NCBI GenBank assembly: GCA_910578825.1
Contig: CAJTSB010000006.1
Coordinates: 39,667-87,723, forward strand
DNA length: 48,057 nt
Reading direction: 5' to 3'
DNA from: an uncultured Lachnospiraceae bacterium
GTDB lineage: Bacteria > Bacillota > Clostridia > Lachnospirales > Lachnospiraceae
Shown: in pieces, positions 34,097-42,097 of the stretch
Position numbering within the stretch: position 1 is the first letter of the stretch
How the letters are laid out: each line of letters starts with the position of its first letter
The notes under the pieces: generated by a model
Database searches by the model: none
Seen by the model: only the letters and a program-made list of their open reading frames with translations
Told to the model about the DNA's origin: nothing
Position numbers and translations under genes: made by a program

Positions 34097-36127
34097 TTAC
34101 TGTTTCTCCATCCACTTGAGAATCGCCACGCCTTTTGCAGCAAGTTCCAATTGTCCTTTTTCCTCATATGCCTTTGACGTCAATAAATCCACGCACGCCT
34201 GCGGCACGGAAATTTTTTCTGTCTTATCCCCATGATTCAGCAGGAACAGATACCGTTCCTCATCCCGATATCGCTCTGTCGCCTCGACTGCAGACGGCGT
34301 CTCTGCCACCGGATGTATGCTCTGCCCTTCACAGATACCCGCAATCAATTTGTCATAAAAGCCTTCCTCCGAACGTGTTCCCACATAATATGCCTGCCCC
34401 TCTCCGAACGAATTGCAGGTGATGACTGGCGATCCGGCATAAAAATCTTCCTGGTATTCCGCCAGGGATTTTGCACTCTCCAAATGCATAATGTCACAGA
34501 GCATCCTGGCGCTGTAAGTCTCTCCGTCATAGACAAAACTGTTGCTGCTGTTTTCCGGCAAAGCATCTATCTCCTCCACCCAGATTCCGAGAATATCGCG
34601 CAGCCTTCCGGGGTATCCGCCAATAATCACAAGATCATTTTCATCTACATATCCACTGAAAAAAGTCGTTATAAACGTACCGCCATTTTTCACAAATTCC
34701 CGAATACGCGCATCCACACCCGGTTTCGTCATATATAATACCGGAGCAATGACCAGTTTATATCCGGACAGCTCATCCTCCTCACCGATAAGATCCACCG
34801 GAATGTTATGCCTGTGCAATGCAGTATAATAATTCATAATTTCATCTGTATATTTTAAATCTACGCTTGGACCGGCAGAATATTCTACCGCCCACCAGTT
34901 TTCCCAGTCAAACATCAATGCCGTTTCCGCCTTCTGTGTAGAACCGAGGATTTCCTCGCCAAGCATTTCAAGCTCCGCCCCCAGTTTTGTCACTTCACGA
35001 AATACCCTGGTATTCTCATTTCCAACATGGTCAATGACTGCGCCGTGATACTTCTCACAGGAACCAATGCTGCGTTTCAGTTGGAAAAACAATACGGCGT
35101 CCGCGCCATGCGCCACTGCCTGATAACTCCACAATCTCATAACGCCCGGACGTTTGAGAGAATTCACCGGCTGCCAGTTCTGCGAACTCGGCGTCTGCTC
35201 CATCAGCACAAAAGGTTTTCCATTCCCTACGCCCCGCATCAATTCATGGTTCAACGCGATCCGGCGAAATGAATCGCTGTTCGAGGGATAATTGTCCCAG
35301 GAAATGAAATCCATATATTTTCCCCATTTACGGTAATCCAGCGCCTTATAGGTACCCTCCATCAGGTTTGTTGTCACCGGGATGTCCGGCGTATATTTTT
35401 TGACTGCCCTGTACTCCAACTGAAAACAACGTAAGATACTGTCCGTGTTGAACCTGCGATAGTCAATGCTGATGGTCTGCGCCACCGTCTTATTCTCCGT
35501 GAAATGTTCTGTCCGGTGATCCGGGAGTACAATTTCGTCCCAGTCATAGAACGTATGTCCCCAGAAAGCAGTATTCCACACGCGGTTTAGCTCATCCAGC
35601 GTCCCATAACGCTCTTTCAGCCACACCCGAAAAGCTTTTTCACAATTCTCACAGTAGCACTCTCCGCCATATTCATTGGAGATATGCCATCCGATAATGT
35701 TACTGTATTTCTGGTACCGCTCCGCCAGCTTTTCTGCTAAACGGACCGAATATTTTTGATATACCGGACTGTTCGGACAGGAATTATGCCGCGCGCCAAA
35801 TTTACGTTTGATGCCGTTAAAATCCGTCCGCAGGATTTCCGGATATTTCTTTGCCATCCATGCCGGATGCGCAGCTGTGCTGGTGGCAAGACAGACATTC
35901 ATGTCATGACTTTTTGCCAGCTCCATAATTTTATCTAACTTTTCAAAGCGATATTCATCCTCCGAAGGCTGCAAAGACGCCCAGGAAAATACATTCAATG
36001 TCAGAGTATCAATATGTGCCAGTTTCAAAAGGCGCATATCCTCCTCCCATGTCTCTTCCGGCCACTGCTCCGGGTTGTAATCACCGCCATATGCGATTTT
36101 GTCTGTCTTCCAAACCTTTTTCCACAT
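34097..36127 (-). CDS. GH42 beta-galactosidase, 676 aa
   Basis: A glycoside hydrolase family 42 enzyme with an N-terminal TIM barrel starting YGGDYNPEQWP. The acid/base is E152 in GWHISNEYGGEC and the nucleophile E310 in VLMEQTPSSQNW. The zinc-site cysteines C117, C157, C159 and C162 are present. Trimerisation and small C-terminal beta domains follow (about 395-676). No signal peptide is present, so it acts in the cytoplasm on imported galactosides. The start at 36127 has AGGAG 8 bases upstream; an earlier in-frame start would add a basic stretch. Confidence 0.93.
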   Translation of the reverse strand: MWKKVWKTDKIAYGGDYNPEQWPEETWEEDMRLLKLAHIDTLTLNVFSWASLQPSEDEYRFEKLDKIMELAKSHDMNVCLATSTAAHPAWMAKKYPEILRTDFNGIKRKFGARHNSCPNSPVYQKYSVRLAEKLAERYQKYSNIIGWHISNEYGGECYCENCEKAFRVWLKERYGTLDELNRVWNTAFWGHTFYDWDEIVLPDHRTEHFTENKTVAQTISIDYRRFNTDSILRCFQLEYRAVKKYTPDIPVTTNLMEGTYKALDYRKWGKYMDFISWDNYPSNSDSFRRIALNHELMRGVGNGKPFVLMEQTPSSQNWQPVNSLKRPGVMRLWSYQAVAHGADAVLFFQLKRSIGSCEKYHGAVIDHVGNENTRVFREVTKLGAELEMLGEEILGSTQKAETALMFDWENWWAVEYSAGPSVDLKYTDEIMNYYTALHRHNIPVDLIGEEDELSGYKLVIAPVLYMTKPGVDARIREFVKNGGTFITTFFSGYVDENDLVIIGGYPGRLRDILGIWVEEIDALPENSSNSFVYDGETYSARMLCDIMHLESAKSLAEYQEDFYAGSPVITCNSFGEGQAYYVGTRSEEGFYDKLIAGICEGQSIHPVAETPSAVEATERYRDEERYLFLLNHGDKTEKISVPQACVDLLTSKAYEEKGQLELAAKGVAILKWMEKQ

Positions 36128-36195
36128 AATTCTTCTCCTTCTGATTTTACTTGGATAAAAAGCTAATTCCAGCCCCCTCAAGGATTATTTGCTCC

Positions 36196-36261
36196 GTTAT
36201 ATTATAACAGGAAATAAATAAATTTACACTATCTTTTGATGATATGATGTATAATCAAAAG
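36196..36261. promoter_or_regulatory. Inverted repeats between the beta-galactosidase and phosphatase genes
   Basis: GTTATA-T-TATAAC (36196-36208) covers a minus-strand TATAAT -10 candidate (36206-36201) for the beta-galactosidase gene. Further upstream CTTTTGAT (36233-36240) and ATCAAAAG (36254-36261) form a perfect 8-bp inverted repeat with a 13-bp spacer. Both are plausible operators for sugar-responsive control; no regulator gene is adjacent. Confidence 0.4.
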
Positions 36262-36328
36262 GAACCATCGTATACGACACGTTTGAGAAACTACGAGATA
36301 CTATTGACAGAAACGAAAGGAGTACGCC

Positions 36329-36997
36329 ATGTCAATCAATACCATTATTTTTGATTTGGACGGCACGCTGTTAAATACTTTGACAGACCTTACAAACAGC
36401 GTAAATCATGCCATGAAAAAATATCATCTTCCCACTCATTCACAAGACAGCGTCCGCCAGATGGTCGGAAATGGAGTAACTGTCCTGATGGAGCGCGCCA
36501 TCCCCGGCGGCAAATCACACCCCGCATTTGATAACTGCCTGAAAGACTTTAAAGAACACTATGAAATACATAAAAAAGACTTCACCAAACCTTTTCCCGG
36601 AATCATGGAATTTCTAAAAGAGGCATATAAATCCGGCTATAAAATGGCTGTGGTGTCCAACAAATTTGACTTGGCAGTCAAAGGACTCTGCGAAGATTTT
36701 TTCTCGCCCTATATCCACTCTGCCATCGGAGAATCCTCCACCGTGGCGCCCAAACCTGCGCCGGATACGGTATTAACCGCAATGAATGAGCTGCAGGCCG
36801 AGCCTGCCCAATGCGTCTATGTGGGTGATTCTGATGTTGATATCGCCACTGCAGCAAATGCCGGGATTCCCTGTATCAGTGTAAGCTGGGGGTTCCGAAA
36901 CCGGGAATTTCTGAGAGAACACGGAGCATCCATAATCATAGACTCCGCAAAAGAACTGCAAAATGCAATCAAAGATTCTGAAAATCCGGGAGAATGA
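36329..36997 (+). CDS. gph: HAD-superfamily phosphatase, phosphoglycolate phosphatase type, 222 aa
   Basis: HAD motif I is FDLDGTLLNT (D9, D11), motif II VVSNK, motif III Lys in APKPAPD, and motif IV VGDSDVDIATA. A helical C1 cap lies between motifs I and II, as in Gph and PGMB-type enzymes. Phosphoglycolate is the default substrate of the family, but sugar phosphates are also common. The start follows GAAAGGAG with good spacing. It is monocistronic and ends at a shared terminator. Confidence 0.87.
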   Translation: MSINTIIFDLDGTLLNTLTDLTNSVNHAMKKYHLPTHSQDSVRQMVGNGVTVLMERAIPGGKSHPAFDNCLKDFKEHYEIHKKDFTKPFPGIMEFLKEAYKSGYKMAVVSNKFDLAVKGLCEDFFSPYIHSAIGESSTVAPKPAPDTVLTAMNELQAEPAQCVYVGDSDVDIATAANAGIPCISVSWGFRNREFLREHGASIIIDSAKELQNAIKDSENPGE

Positions 36998-37035
36998 TTG
37001 AACAAAGCGGGCAAGGTTTTTCCTATAAAATAAAA

Positions 37036-37078
37036 AGAATGCTCCCGCCCTGTCTTCTCAACACAGCGGGGGCATTCT
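37036..37078. terminator. Bidirectional terminator between two convergent genes
   Basis: AGAATGC-CCCGC (37036 onward) pairs with GCGGG-GCATTCT (to 37078), leaving a loop of about 10 bases. On the minus strand it is followed by TTTTTATTTTA, ideal for the lipoprotein gene; on the plus strand a weaker T-rich tract serves the phosphatase gene. Confidence 0.85.
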
Positions 37079-37092
37079 TCTGTAATTCTTCC

Positions 37093-38409
37093 TCAATTCT
37101 CATCAAATATCAGGCTGGATTCATCTCCCGGATTCAACTCACTATCTTCTCTCATATCTACTCCGGCGTCATCTTCCAAATCCAATTCAGCGTCGTCTCC
37201 CAGATTCAGCTCAACATCATCTCCTGAATCAGATTCAGCCTCGTCCTCTAATTCCATCTCAGATTCCTCTTCCGATTCCATATCGTCACTTTCCAATTCG
37301 TCATCAGCATAATATTCATCGTATGGAACCTCCTGCAATTTTGCAGCATCATACAAAATATCTATCGCTTTCTGCCTCACAATCTGCGTCATGACGTAAG
37401 TCTTTCCATAGTCCCCCTCATACTCCTCAAGTGTCTCGTACTCATTTTCTTTCGCCATTTCCTCTGCCAGTTTGGCGTAATCACTGTCGCCGACTTCCTG
37501 TCCCTCTGCTTTTAAAATCGCACTTGCTACGAGAAACTCATTGACCTGGTCTGTTGTCACCTCTTTGATGTCATCCTCACTCATGTAGCTTTCCAGAAAT
37601 TCTTCATAATCAATGCCCATAAATTCCGCATAATTTTTATATCCGGTTACCGTATCATCATAGAAGAAGTCGTAAAGTTTCTGAGGATAACCTTCTACCG
37701 CAGCATTTTCAATGGCAAGGCGCAATGCATTCTCCTCCGCCTCCATCTTCGACGCATCCTCAGACTCCTCCTGCAGTTGTTTCTTTACGGACGCCTCATA
37801 CTCTTCTATCGTCTCATAATCTGATATCGACTTTACGTATTCCTCATTATATTCCGGCGTTACCGCTACACTGATGGAATTAATTTTGACAGTAAATTCC
37901 GCTTCCTTACCTGCAACACCTGGATCATATTCCTCCGGAAACGTCAATTTAAAGGTTACCGTCTCTCCCGCCTTCTTACCAGTCAGGCTGTTCTCAAAAT
38001 CCTCCAGAAAATCTCCGGAGCCAAGCTCCAGCTCATATCCGCTGTCGGTTCCTCCTTCAAACTCTTCCCCGTCAATCGTGCCCTTATAGTCGATATTTAC
38101 AATATCGCCTGTCTCCGTCGCCCGGTCCGTGACCTCCTTGTAATCCGTGTTCTCCTCAAGTTCATATTGAATATTCTCCTGAACTTCCTCATCGGTTACC
38201 GCAAGAACAGAGGGATAAGTAACCTCCAGCCCTTTGTAATCTCCCAGTTTTACATACTCCGACGCATCAAAATCCAATACATCTGCGGACGCGTCCGCTG
38301 CATTTTCGGTGTTGTTTCCCTGATTGTCCTGTTTTTTATCATTACAGCCTGTCAGCAACGCTGCTGCCACTATTGCAGTCATGACTAATATGTAGCCTTT
38401 TTTCTTCAT
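37093..38409 (-). CDS. Trigger-factor-like FKBP lipoprotein with acidic tail, 438 aa
   Basis: A lipoprotein signal peptide ends at LTGC (acylated Cys22). Residues about 95-185 are an FKBP-type peptidyl-prolyl isomerase domain (GDIVNIDYKGTIDGEEFEGG), followed by a helical trigger-factor C-terminal-like region (about 190-370). The ribosome-binding domain of true trigger factor is missing, so this is an extracytoplasmic chaperone/foldase rather than Tig. The last 65 residues are an Asp/Glu-rich repetitive tail, including GDDVELNLGDDAELDLEDDA. Start ATG at 38409 follows AGGAGG. Confidence 0.88.
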   Translation of the reverse strand: MKKKGYILVMTAIVAAALLTGCNDKKQDNQGNNTENAADASADVLDFDASEYVKLGDYKGLEVTYPSVLAVTDEEVQENIQYELEENTDYKEVTDRATETGDIVNIDYKGTIDGEEFEGGTDSGYELELGSGDFLEDFENSLTGKKAGETVTFKLTFPEEYDPGVAGKEAEFTVKINSISVAVTPEYNEEYVKSISDYETIEEYEASVKKQLQEESEDASKMEAEENALRLAIENAAVEGYPQKLYDFFYDDTVTGYKNYAEFMGIDYEEFLESYMSEDDIKEVTTDQVNEFLVASAILKAEGQEVGDSDYAKLAEEMAKENEYETLEEYEGDYGKTYVMTQIVRQKAIDILYDAAKLQEVPYDEYYADDELESDDMESEEESEMELEDEAESDSGDDVELNLGDDAELDLEDDAGVDMREDSELNPGDESSLIFDEN

Positions 38410-38442
38410 GTGTTTTCCTCCTGTTACGCATTTCCATGCACT

Positions 38443-38492
38443 TAAAATAATAATGGTAACAGTCCAGCCTGACCTTCTGACTGAACTGTTAC
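38443..38492 (-). terminator. Terminator of the rubrerythrin gene
   Basis: On the minus strand GTAACAGT-T-CAG pairs with CTG-G-ACTGTTAC (38492-38456), a 12-bp stem with one wobble, followed by the T-rich CATTATTATTTT. Confidence 0.8.
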
Positions 38493-38517
38493 TGAAAATT
38501 ACCGTATTCTGTTCCCT

Positions 38518-39114
38518 TTATTTACTGTAAGGCGCCAGCTCCAGCCGTATAAACCAACCCTGCTCATGCTCACAGACCGGACACTTCTCAGGAACCTCTG
38601 TTCCCTCATATACATATCCGCAATTTAAGCACATCCATTTTGTCTCTACTTTTGAGACAAAGAGCTGATTTTCCTCTAACAACCGTGCAAATTCGCCAAA
38701 CCGATCTCCATGAATCTTTTCAATTTCAGCAATCGAGCGAAATCTCGCTGCCGCCTTGCCAAATCCTTCCTCCTGCGCCGTATCTGCAAAATGCTTATAA
38801 GCATCATCATGCTCCTGGTATTCATTGTGCTGCGCCATCTTTAAAAGCTCGGAAATGTTAGGACTGATATCAACGGGATACTCCCCGTCAACTGCAATAT
38901 TCTCTCCTGCCATATCCTTTAACAGCTCATAAAATACCTGTGCATGGGCCTTCTCCTGCTCTGCTGTAAACTTAAATACATGTTCAATCACATATAATCC
39001 CTGTTTGTGTGCCTGTTCCGCTGCAAATGTATAGCGGTTTCTCGCCTGGCTTTCGCCTGCAAACGCACGCATCAGGTTCTTCATTGTCTCACTGTGTTTA
39101 AAATCCGTTGCCAT
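38518..39114 (-). CDS. rbr: Rubrerythrin, 198 aa
   Basis: The N-terminal ferritin-like diiron four-helix bundle contains AFAGESQARNRY (E21) and further Glu/His ligands, including EQEKAHAQVFYELL and EIEKIHGDRF. The C-terminal rubredoxin-like domain has CLNCGYVYEG and CPVC iron ligands (about 165-185). It reduces hydrogen peroxide in anaerobes using NAD(P)H through rubredoxin-type carriers. The start at 39114 (MATDFKHSETM) matches the family and follows AAAGGCGGG. It is flanked by a palindrome upstream and a strong terminator downstream, so it is monocistronic. Confidence 0.95.
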   Translation of the reverse strand: MATDFKHSETMKNLMRAFAGESQARNRYTFAAEQAHKQGLYVIEHVFKFTAEQEKAHAQVFYELLKDMAGENIAVDGEYPVDISPNISELLKMAQHNEYQEHDDAYKHFADTAQEEGFGKAAARFRSIAEIEKIHGDRFGEFARLLEENQLFVSKVETKWMCLNCGYVYEGTEVPEKCPVCEHEQGWFIRLELAPYSK

Positions 39115-39130
39115 AATTTTCCCGCCTTTC

Positions 39131-39144
39131 CTCATATATATGAG
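39131..39144. promoter_or_regulatory. 14-bp palindrome at the rubrerythrin ribosome binding site
   Basis: CTCATATATATGAG is perfectly self-complementary and its last bases overlap the start of the GAGGAAAGG ribosome binding region on the minus strand. It might be an operator or an mRNA hairpin. It does not match the PerR consensus (TTATAAT-N-ATTATAA). Confidence 0.35.
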
Positions 39145-39202
39145 CAGTATGCGCAAATGGAACGGTTTTATACAAGGAAATTTATGTATGCCTTGCAGGG
39201 AA

Positions 39203-39556
39203 TCAGCACAGTTTAATACTACAGGAACCGCGCATCTTCAACGGACATTCATATACATTGTCCGTGCCATTTTTCCCAATATAGGAAATCGGACATTTCC
39301 TGCAATTGCCCTTTATAAAATCCGATGAAACTTCAAATTCGATTATCGCTTTGCGTTTATCTCCTATGGCTGCTTCTTCTTGTTGGATATTTTTCCAGCT
39401 CAGAACCTGGCTGCAAGTACATTTATCCATTCCCAATGACACAGCCCTGCCACAGGTCGGGCAAGAATAATATGCCTCGTTCCTTCCGTCGTTCATTTCC
39501 ACAACTTCTGCCGGAAACTGACGGATTAATTCGGCTCTCAAATCGTTGTTCTGCAT
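39203..39556 (-). CDS. Small cysteine-rich protein of unknown function, 117 aa
   Basis: I do not recognise the family. Two metal-binding clusters are visible: CPTCG with CTC about 12 residues later (about 32-48), and a C-terminal group, CRKCP, ECP, SC, LC (about 85-117), like two zinc ribbons or an Fe-S site. No membrane segments are seen. GGAGG lies 7 bases before the ATG, so expression is likely. It sits 42 bases after the RNase H gene in the same direction. Confidence 0.65.
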   Translation of the reverse strand: MQNNDLRAELIRQFPAEVVEMNDGRNEAYYSCPTCGRAVSLGMDKCTCSQVLSWKNIQQEEAAIGDKRKAIIEFEVSSDFIKGNCRKCPISYIGKNGTDNVYECPLKMRGSCSIKLC

Positions 39557-39598
39557 TTCCTACCTCCCAGTTTTTAAATAAGTGCAATATCAGTAGCA

Positions 39599-40303
39599 TT
39601 ATAGCATATTTTCATTGGATTTCAAACATTTTATTTTGGGAATTCCATTCCCTTCCACCAGTGCCGCCTTCGCCAGTTTATCCGCCTCTTCGTTAAATTT
39701 ATTACCTGTATGGGCGGCAATCTTTTGATAGGAAATTTTAATCTTACTGCTGTTCTCCTTCATAAACGCCGCATACTTCTGCGTCAGCTCATTCTTCGCT
39801 TTCCAGCCGCCGGTTGCCCACATCTCGATTCCCATGTAGTCATAACAAACCTCTACCGCGGAATAGCCGTTTTTCTCAGACCATTTCACGGCAAACATTG
39901 CACCCAGCATTTCCCCGGTCACATTCCGCAACGCTACGGACTGCGGATTATCCCCGTTCCCGGATTCCCGAATGATTCCATGATCTGGTGTAAGCATGAC
40001 GCAGCCAAAAGAATACTTGCCGATTTTCTCGTCAAAACTGCCGTCCACATACGCGATGACTTTTCCCGGCGGGCATTTTTCCTCTGTATCAAAAACAGGA
40101 GCAACCGCCTGATCTTCGATTTCAAGCGAATACTCCTCTTCGTTCTTTATTCCTGACAAATATGCCCTTGCCTCCTCTTTCGTGGCAAAACCTCTGTATT
40201 CCGCCCCCGGATATCCGTCAACGGAAGATTTACATTCCTCCCAGGTCTTGAAAATTCCTTTTCGTTTGCCCTTTTTTACCGCATATACTTTTCGTTTTGC
40301 CAT
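39599..40303 (-). CDS. rnhA: Viroplasmin-domain ribonuclease H, 234 aa
   Basis: The N-terminal 50 residues, KRKVYAVKKGKRKGIFKTWE, are a viroplasmin/RNase H1 N-terminal hybrid-binding domain. The RNase HI domain follows (about 85-225), with catalytic acids in AYVDGSFD, TGEMLGAM and CYDYMGIEMWATG, plus HTGNKFNEEADKLA near the end. It degrades the RNA of RNA-DNA hybrids. The start at 40303 follows GGAGAG. The arrangement resembles eukaryotic RNase H1 but is common in Clostridia. Confidence 0.9.
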   Translation of the reverse strand: MAKRKVYAVKKGKRKGIFKTWEECKSSVDGYPGAEYRGFATKEEARAYLSGIKNEEEYSLEIEDQAVAPVFDTEEKCPPGKVIAYVDGSFDEKIGKYSFGCVMLTPDHGIIRESGNGDNPQSVALRNVTGEMLGAMFAVKWSEKNGYSAVEVCYDYMGIEMWATGGWKAKNELTQKYAAFMKENSSKIKISYQKIAAHTGNKFNEEADKLAKAALVEGNGIPKIKCLKSNENML

Positions 40304-40411
40304 GATATCTCTCCGCATTTATTTATTTGAAAATCACAAAGATATTATATCAAAACGGCTAAATATTTCAACAATTTCCTTTGCCATCATTTCAAATCTC
40401 TGTCCCTCCAA

Positions 40412-41098
40412 TCATTCCGCCGCCTTGTTCACACAACTTATAGCGTTTAAGCTACGCGGATATCCGATGTATGGCAAACACTGTGATACCACGCGAACCA
40501 GAAAATCTTTGTCATTTCCGAGGTTCATATTTCTCTTTGCATGAGCGGTGAGCTGTGGCTCGCAGCCCCCCTGCGCCATAAGAAAACAAAATGTAATCAG
40601 TTCGCGCTGTTTTAAATCAAGGCCATGCCTTGTATAATAATCGCCAAAACAGTTTGCCGCCAGCCAACGGTTGATGTGCCCTGCCTTCCAGGCTTCCTTC
40701 ATATGTTCCCCGAAAATCTCTGCCTGCGCCTCCACGCCTTTTTCCAGCCTGTTTTCCATGGTGGTTGTCGCCTGTATAGGAAATGGCAGCTTAACGCCCC
40801 GCGCCGTTAAAATATCATTTGTCACGGTCAGAAACGGCATAACCCTGCCAATTCCAAGATAATCCACCGCCTGATAGACAACTTCTTTTACCATAATGGG
40901 CGTCAGTCCGCCATCCAGCGCCCTTGGCAGAATTTCCCTGTAAACGTCAAGCCCCTGACATCCCAACAGCGCAGCAAGAATTGCCAGATAGCGTGTATCC
41001 TCAGGAAGTTCCTGGCCAGGCTCATTCACCACTTCCTCAAAAACAAAATGTTCCATTATTTTCATAAATTCAAAATCTGTTTCATAATATTTCATCAT
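40412..41098 (-). CDS. Carboxymuconolactone decarboxylase family protein, 228 aa
   Basis: The protein holds two CMD-like helical halves, the second with RELITFCFLMAQGGCEPQLT and AHAKRNM. The family includes AhpD-like thiol peroxidase partners and decarboxylases; the typical CxxC of AhpD is absent, so a disulfide-reductase role is not supported. Start: an ATG at 41110 is poorly spaced from any ribosome binding site, whereas GGAG inside that codon region lies 6 bases before 41098 (MMKYYE), so I use 41098. It follows the cupin gene closely, a frequent pairing in Firmicutes. Confidence 0.82.
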   Translation of the reverse strand: MMKYYETDFEFMKIMEHFVFEEVVNEPGQELPEDTRYLAILAALLGCQGLDVYREILPRALDGGLTPIMVKEVVYQAVDYLGIGRVMPFLTVTNDILTARGVKLPFPIQATTTMENRLEKGVEAQAEIFGEHMKEAWKAGHINRWLAANCFGDYYTRHGLDLKQRELITFCFLMAQGGCEPQLTAHAKRNMNLGNDKDFLVRVVSQCLPYIGYPRSLNAISCVNKAAE

Positions 41099-41124
41099 TT
41101 TTAACTCCATAACATCAAATTTCC

Positions 41125-41562
41125 CTACCGCAACTTCCCATAAGTTTCATCATCCACAGGCTCACACCACTCATTACTCGTCTCCTCACCCGGAACCTCT
41201 ACTGCAATGTGGGAAAACCAGCTATCCGCCTTTGCGCCATGCCAGTGTTTTACCTCCGCCGGAATCGTAATAACCATTCCGGGCTCCAGGCTCACCGCCT
41301 CTTTTCCTTCCTCCTGATACCAGCCGGATCCCGCCGTACAAATTAAAAGCTGTCCGCCGCCGTTCTTTGCATGATGAATATGCCAGTTATTGCGGCATCC
41401 CGGCTCAAAGGTAACATTTGCCAGAAATACGGCTGTCTTCTCTGGATTTGTAAGCGGATTTAAATAGGAATTACCGATAAAATACTGCGCGTATGCAGAA
41501 TTCTCCTGTCCTAAGCCAAATACATTCTGTCTGTTGAATTCTTCCTGATTGCTGATTTTCAT
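41125..41562 (-). CDS. Cupin-domain protein, 145 aa
   Basis: A single cupin barrel with metal ligands HIHH (first motif), the usual Glu replaced by Gln in GGGQLL, and PAEVKHWHG (second motif). This is the small cupin typically co-encoded with CMD proteins; the reaction is unknown. The start at 41562 has AAGGAG with an 8-base spacer, and the ATG at 41568 is too close. It is transcribed from the promoter at 41616-41644. Confidence 0.85.
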   Translation of the reverse strand: MKISNQEEFNRQNVFGLGQENSAYAQYFIGNSYLNPLTNPEKTAVFLANVTFEPGCRNNWHIHHAKNGGGQLLICTAGSGWYQEEGKEAVSLEPGMVITIPAEVKHWHGAKADSWFSHIAVEVPGEETSNEWCEPVDDETYGKLR

Positions 41563-41615
41563 AGTCATCTCTCCTTCTCAGCGTAGATACAATTCTCCCT
41601 TTGAAGATTAAATTT

Positions 41616-41644
41616 ATTGTAAATCTGCCCCCATTAAATGTCTA
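41616..41644 (-). promoter_or_regulatory. Promoter of the cupin-CMD operon
   Basis: Minus strand: TAGACA (41644-41639), exactly 17 bp, TACAAT (41621-41616), about 50 bases before the cupin start. Each hexamer differs from sigma-A consensus at one position. Confidence 0.7.
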
Positions 41645-41865
41645 ATACCTATATTGCATCTTGAATAATGCCTTTTTTGTATATCTCATTTTACGGTCAT
41701 GAGGAGAAAGCGAAGAAGAAATGTATCTCGCAATTGGGATTCTTCTTTTTTTGATGCAAATCAGGCTGTCATGCACGATTATCTTTCCTTTGTATTATTT
41801 TTATGAATCCTGGCATGCTAATGCCAAAAGGCATCTACATTCGCTCGTTAAATTCGTATAATATA
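41645..41865. other. Gene-free stretch upstream of the AbiEii remnant
   Basis: No gene was found here. Near 41710-41757 AGAAGAA and TTCTTCT frame a long loop followed by seven T on the plus strand, a weak terminator candidate. The expected AbiEi antitoxin gene, which normally precedes AbiEii, is not detectable. Confidence 0.5.
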
Positions 41866-42010
41866 ATGAAAACACCGGAACAGCTAAAGGGAGCAATCTG
41901 AGATTTTGCAGCAAAGAATCATCTAAGGCGGTCTGCTGACCTCCTCTATGATTGGGGTTGGAGCCAGAACTACAACGGACATGGACACGACCGTTTGTAA
42001 TCATATGTAG
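41866..42010 (+). pseudogene. Remnant of an AbiEii-type nucleotidyltransferase toxin gene
   Basis: An ATG at 41866 reads MKTPEQLKGAI, stop, DFAAKNHL, which resembles the N-terminus of AbiEii/AbiGii toxins. In another frame, from 41930, the DNA reads GLLTSSMIGVGARTTTDMDT followed by TV, the family's nucleotide-binding region (GG-LL..SM.G...RTT.DMDTT), then ends CNHM and TAG at 42008-42010. About 35 codons between these blocks are deleted, the arginine codon after GAI has become TGA, and the frame is shifted. Everything beyond the DMDTT motif is gone. The pairing antitoxin gene is absent. It is therefore dead. Confidence 0.8.
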
Positions 42011-42031
42011 CCAAATGTAAGCGAATGTAGC

Positions 42032-42060
42032 TTGAAGTATGAAAGAAGTTGTGGTATATT
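42032..42060 (+). promoter_or_regulatory. Promoter of the putative antisense antitoxin RNA
   Basis: TTGAAG (42032-42037), exactly 17 bp, TATATT (42055-42060). No open frame with a ribosome binding site follows; the transcript runs directly into four hairpins and a terminator. Confidence 0.65.
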
Positions 42061-42097
42061 AGATGAAAGAAGGACACCTGCTGCTAACAGGTGTCCT
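42061..42097 (-). terminator. Terminator of the holin-like toxin mRNA
   Basis: AGGACACCTG (42071-42080) and CAGGTGTCCT (42088-42097) form a perfect 10-bp stem. On the minus strand it is followed by the T-rich TCTTTCAT, so it can end the toxin transcript just before the antisense promoter. Confidence 0.6.

Noticed and set aside
40412..41098. AhpD-type alkyl hydroperoxide reductase
   Set aside because: The CxxC redox pair needed for AhpD activity is missing.
41801..42004. Minus-strand open frame of 67 codons with GSNPNHRGGQQTAL
   Set aside because: It has no ribosome binding site and lies opposite the recognisable AbiEii fragments, whose plus-strand reading explains the sequence better.
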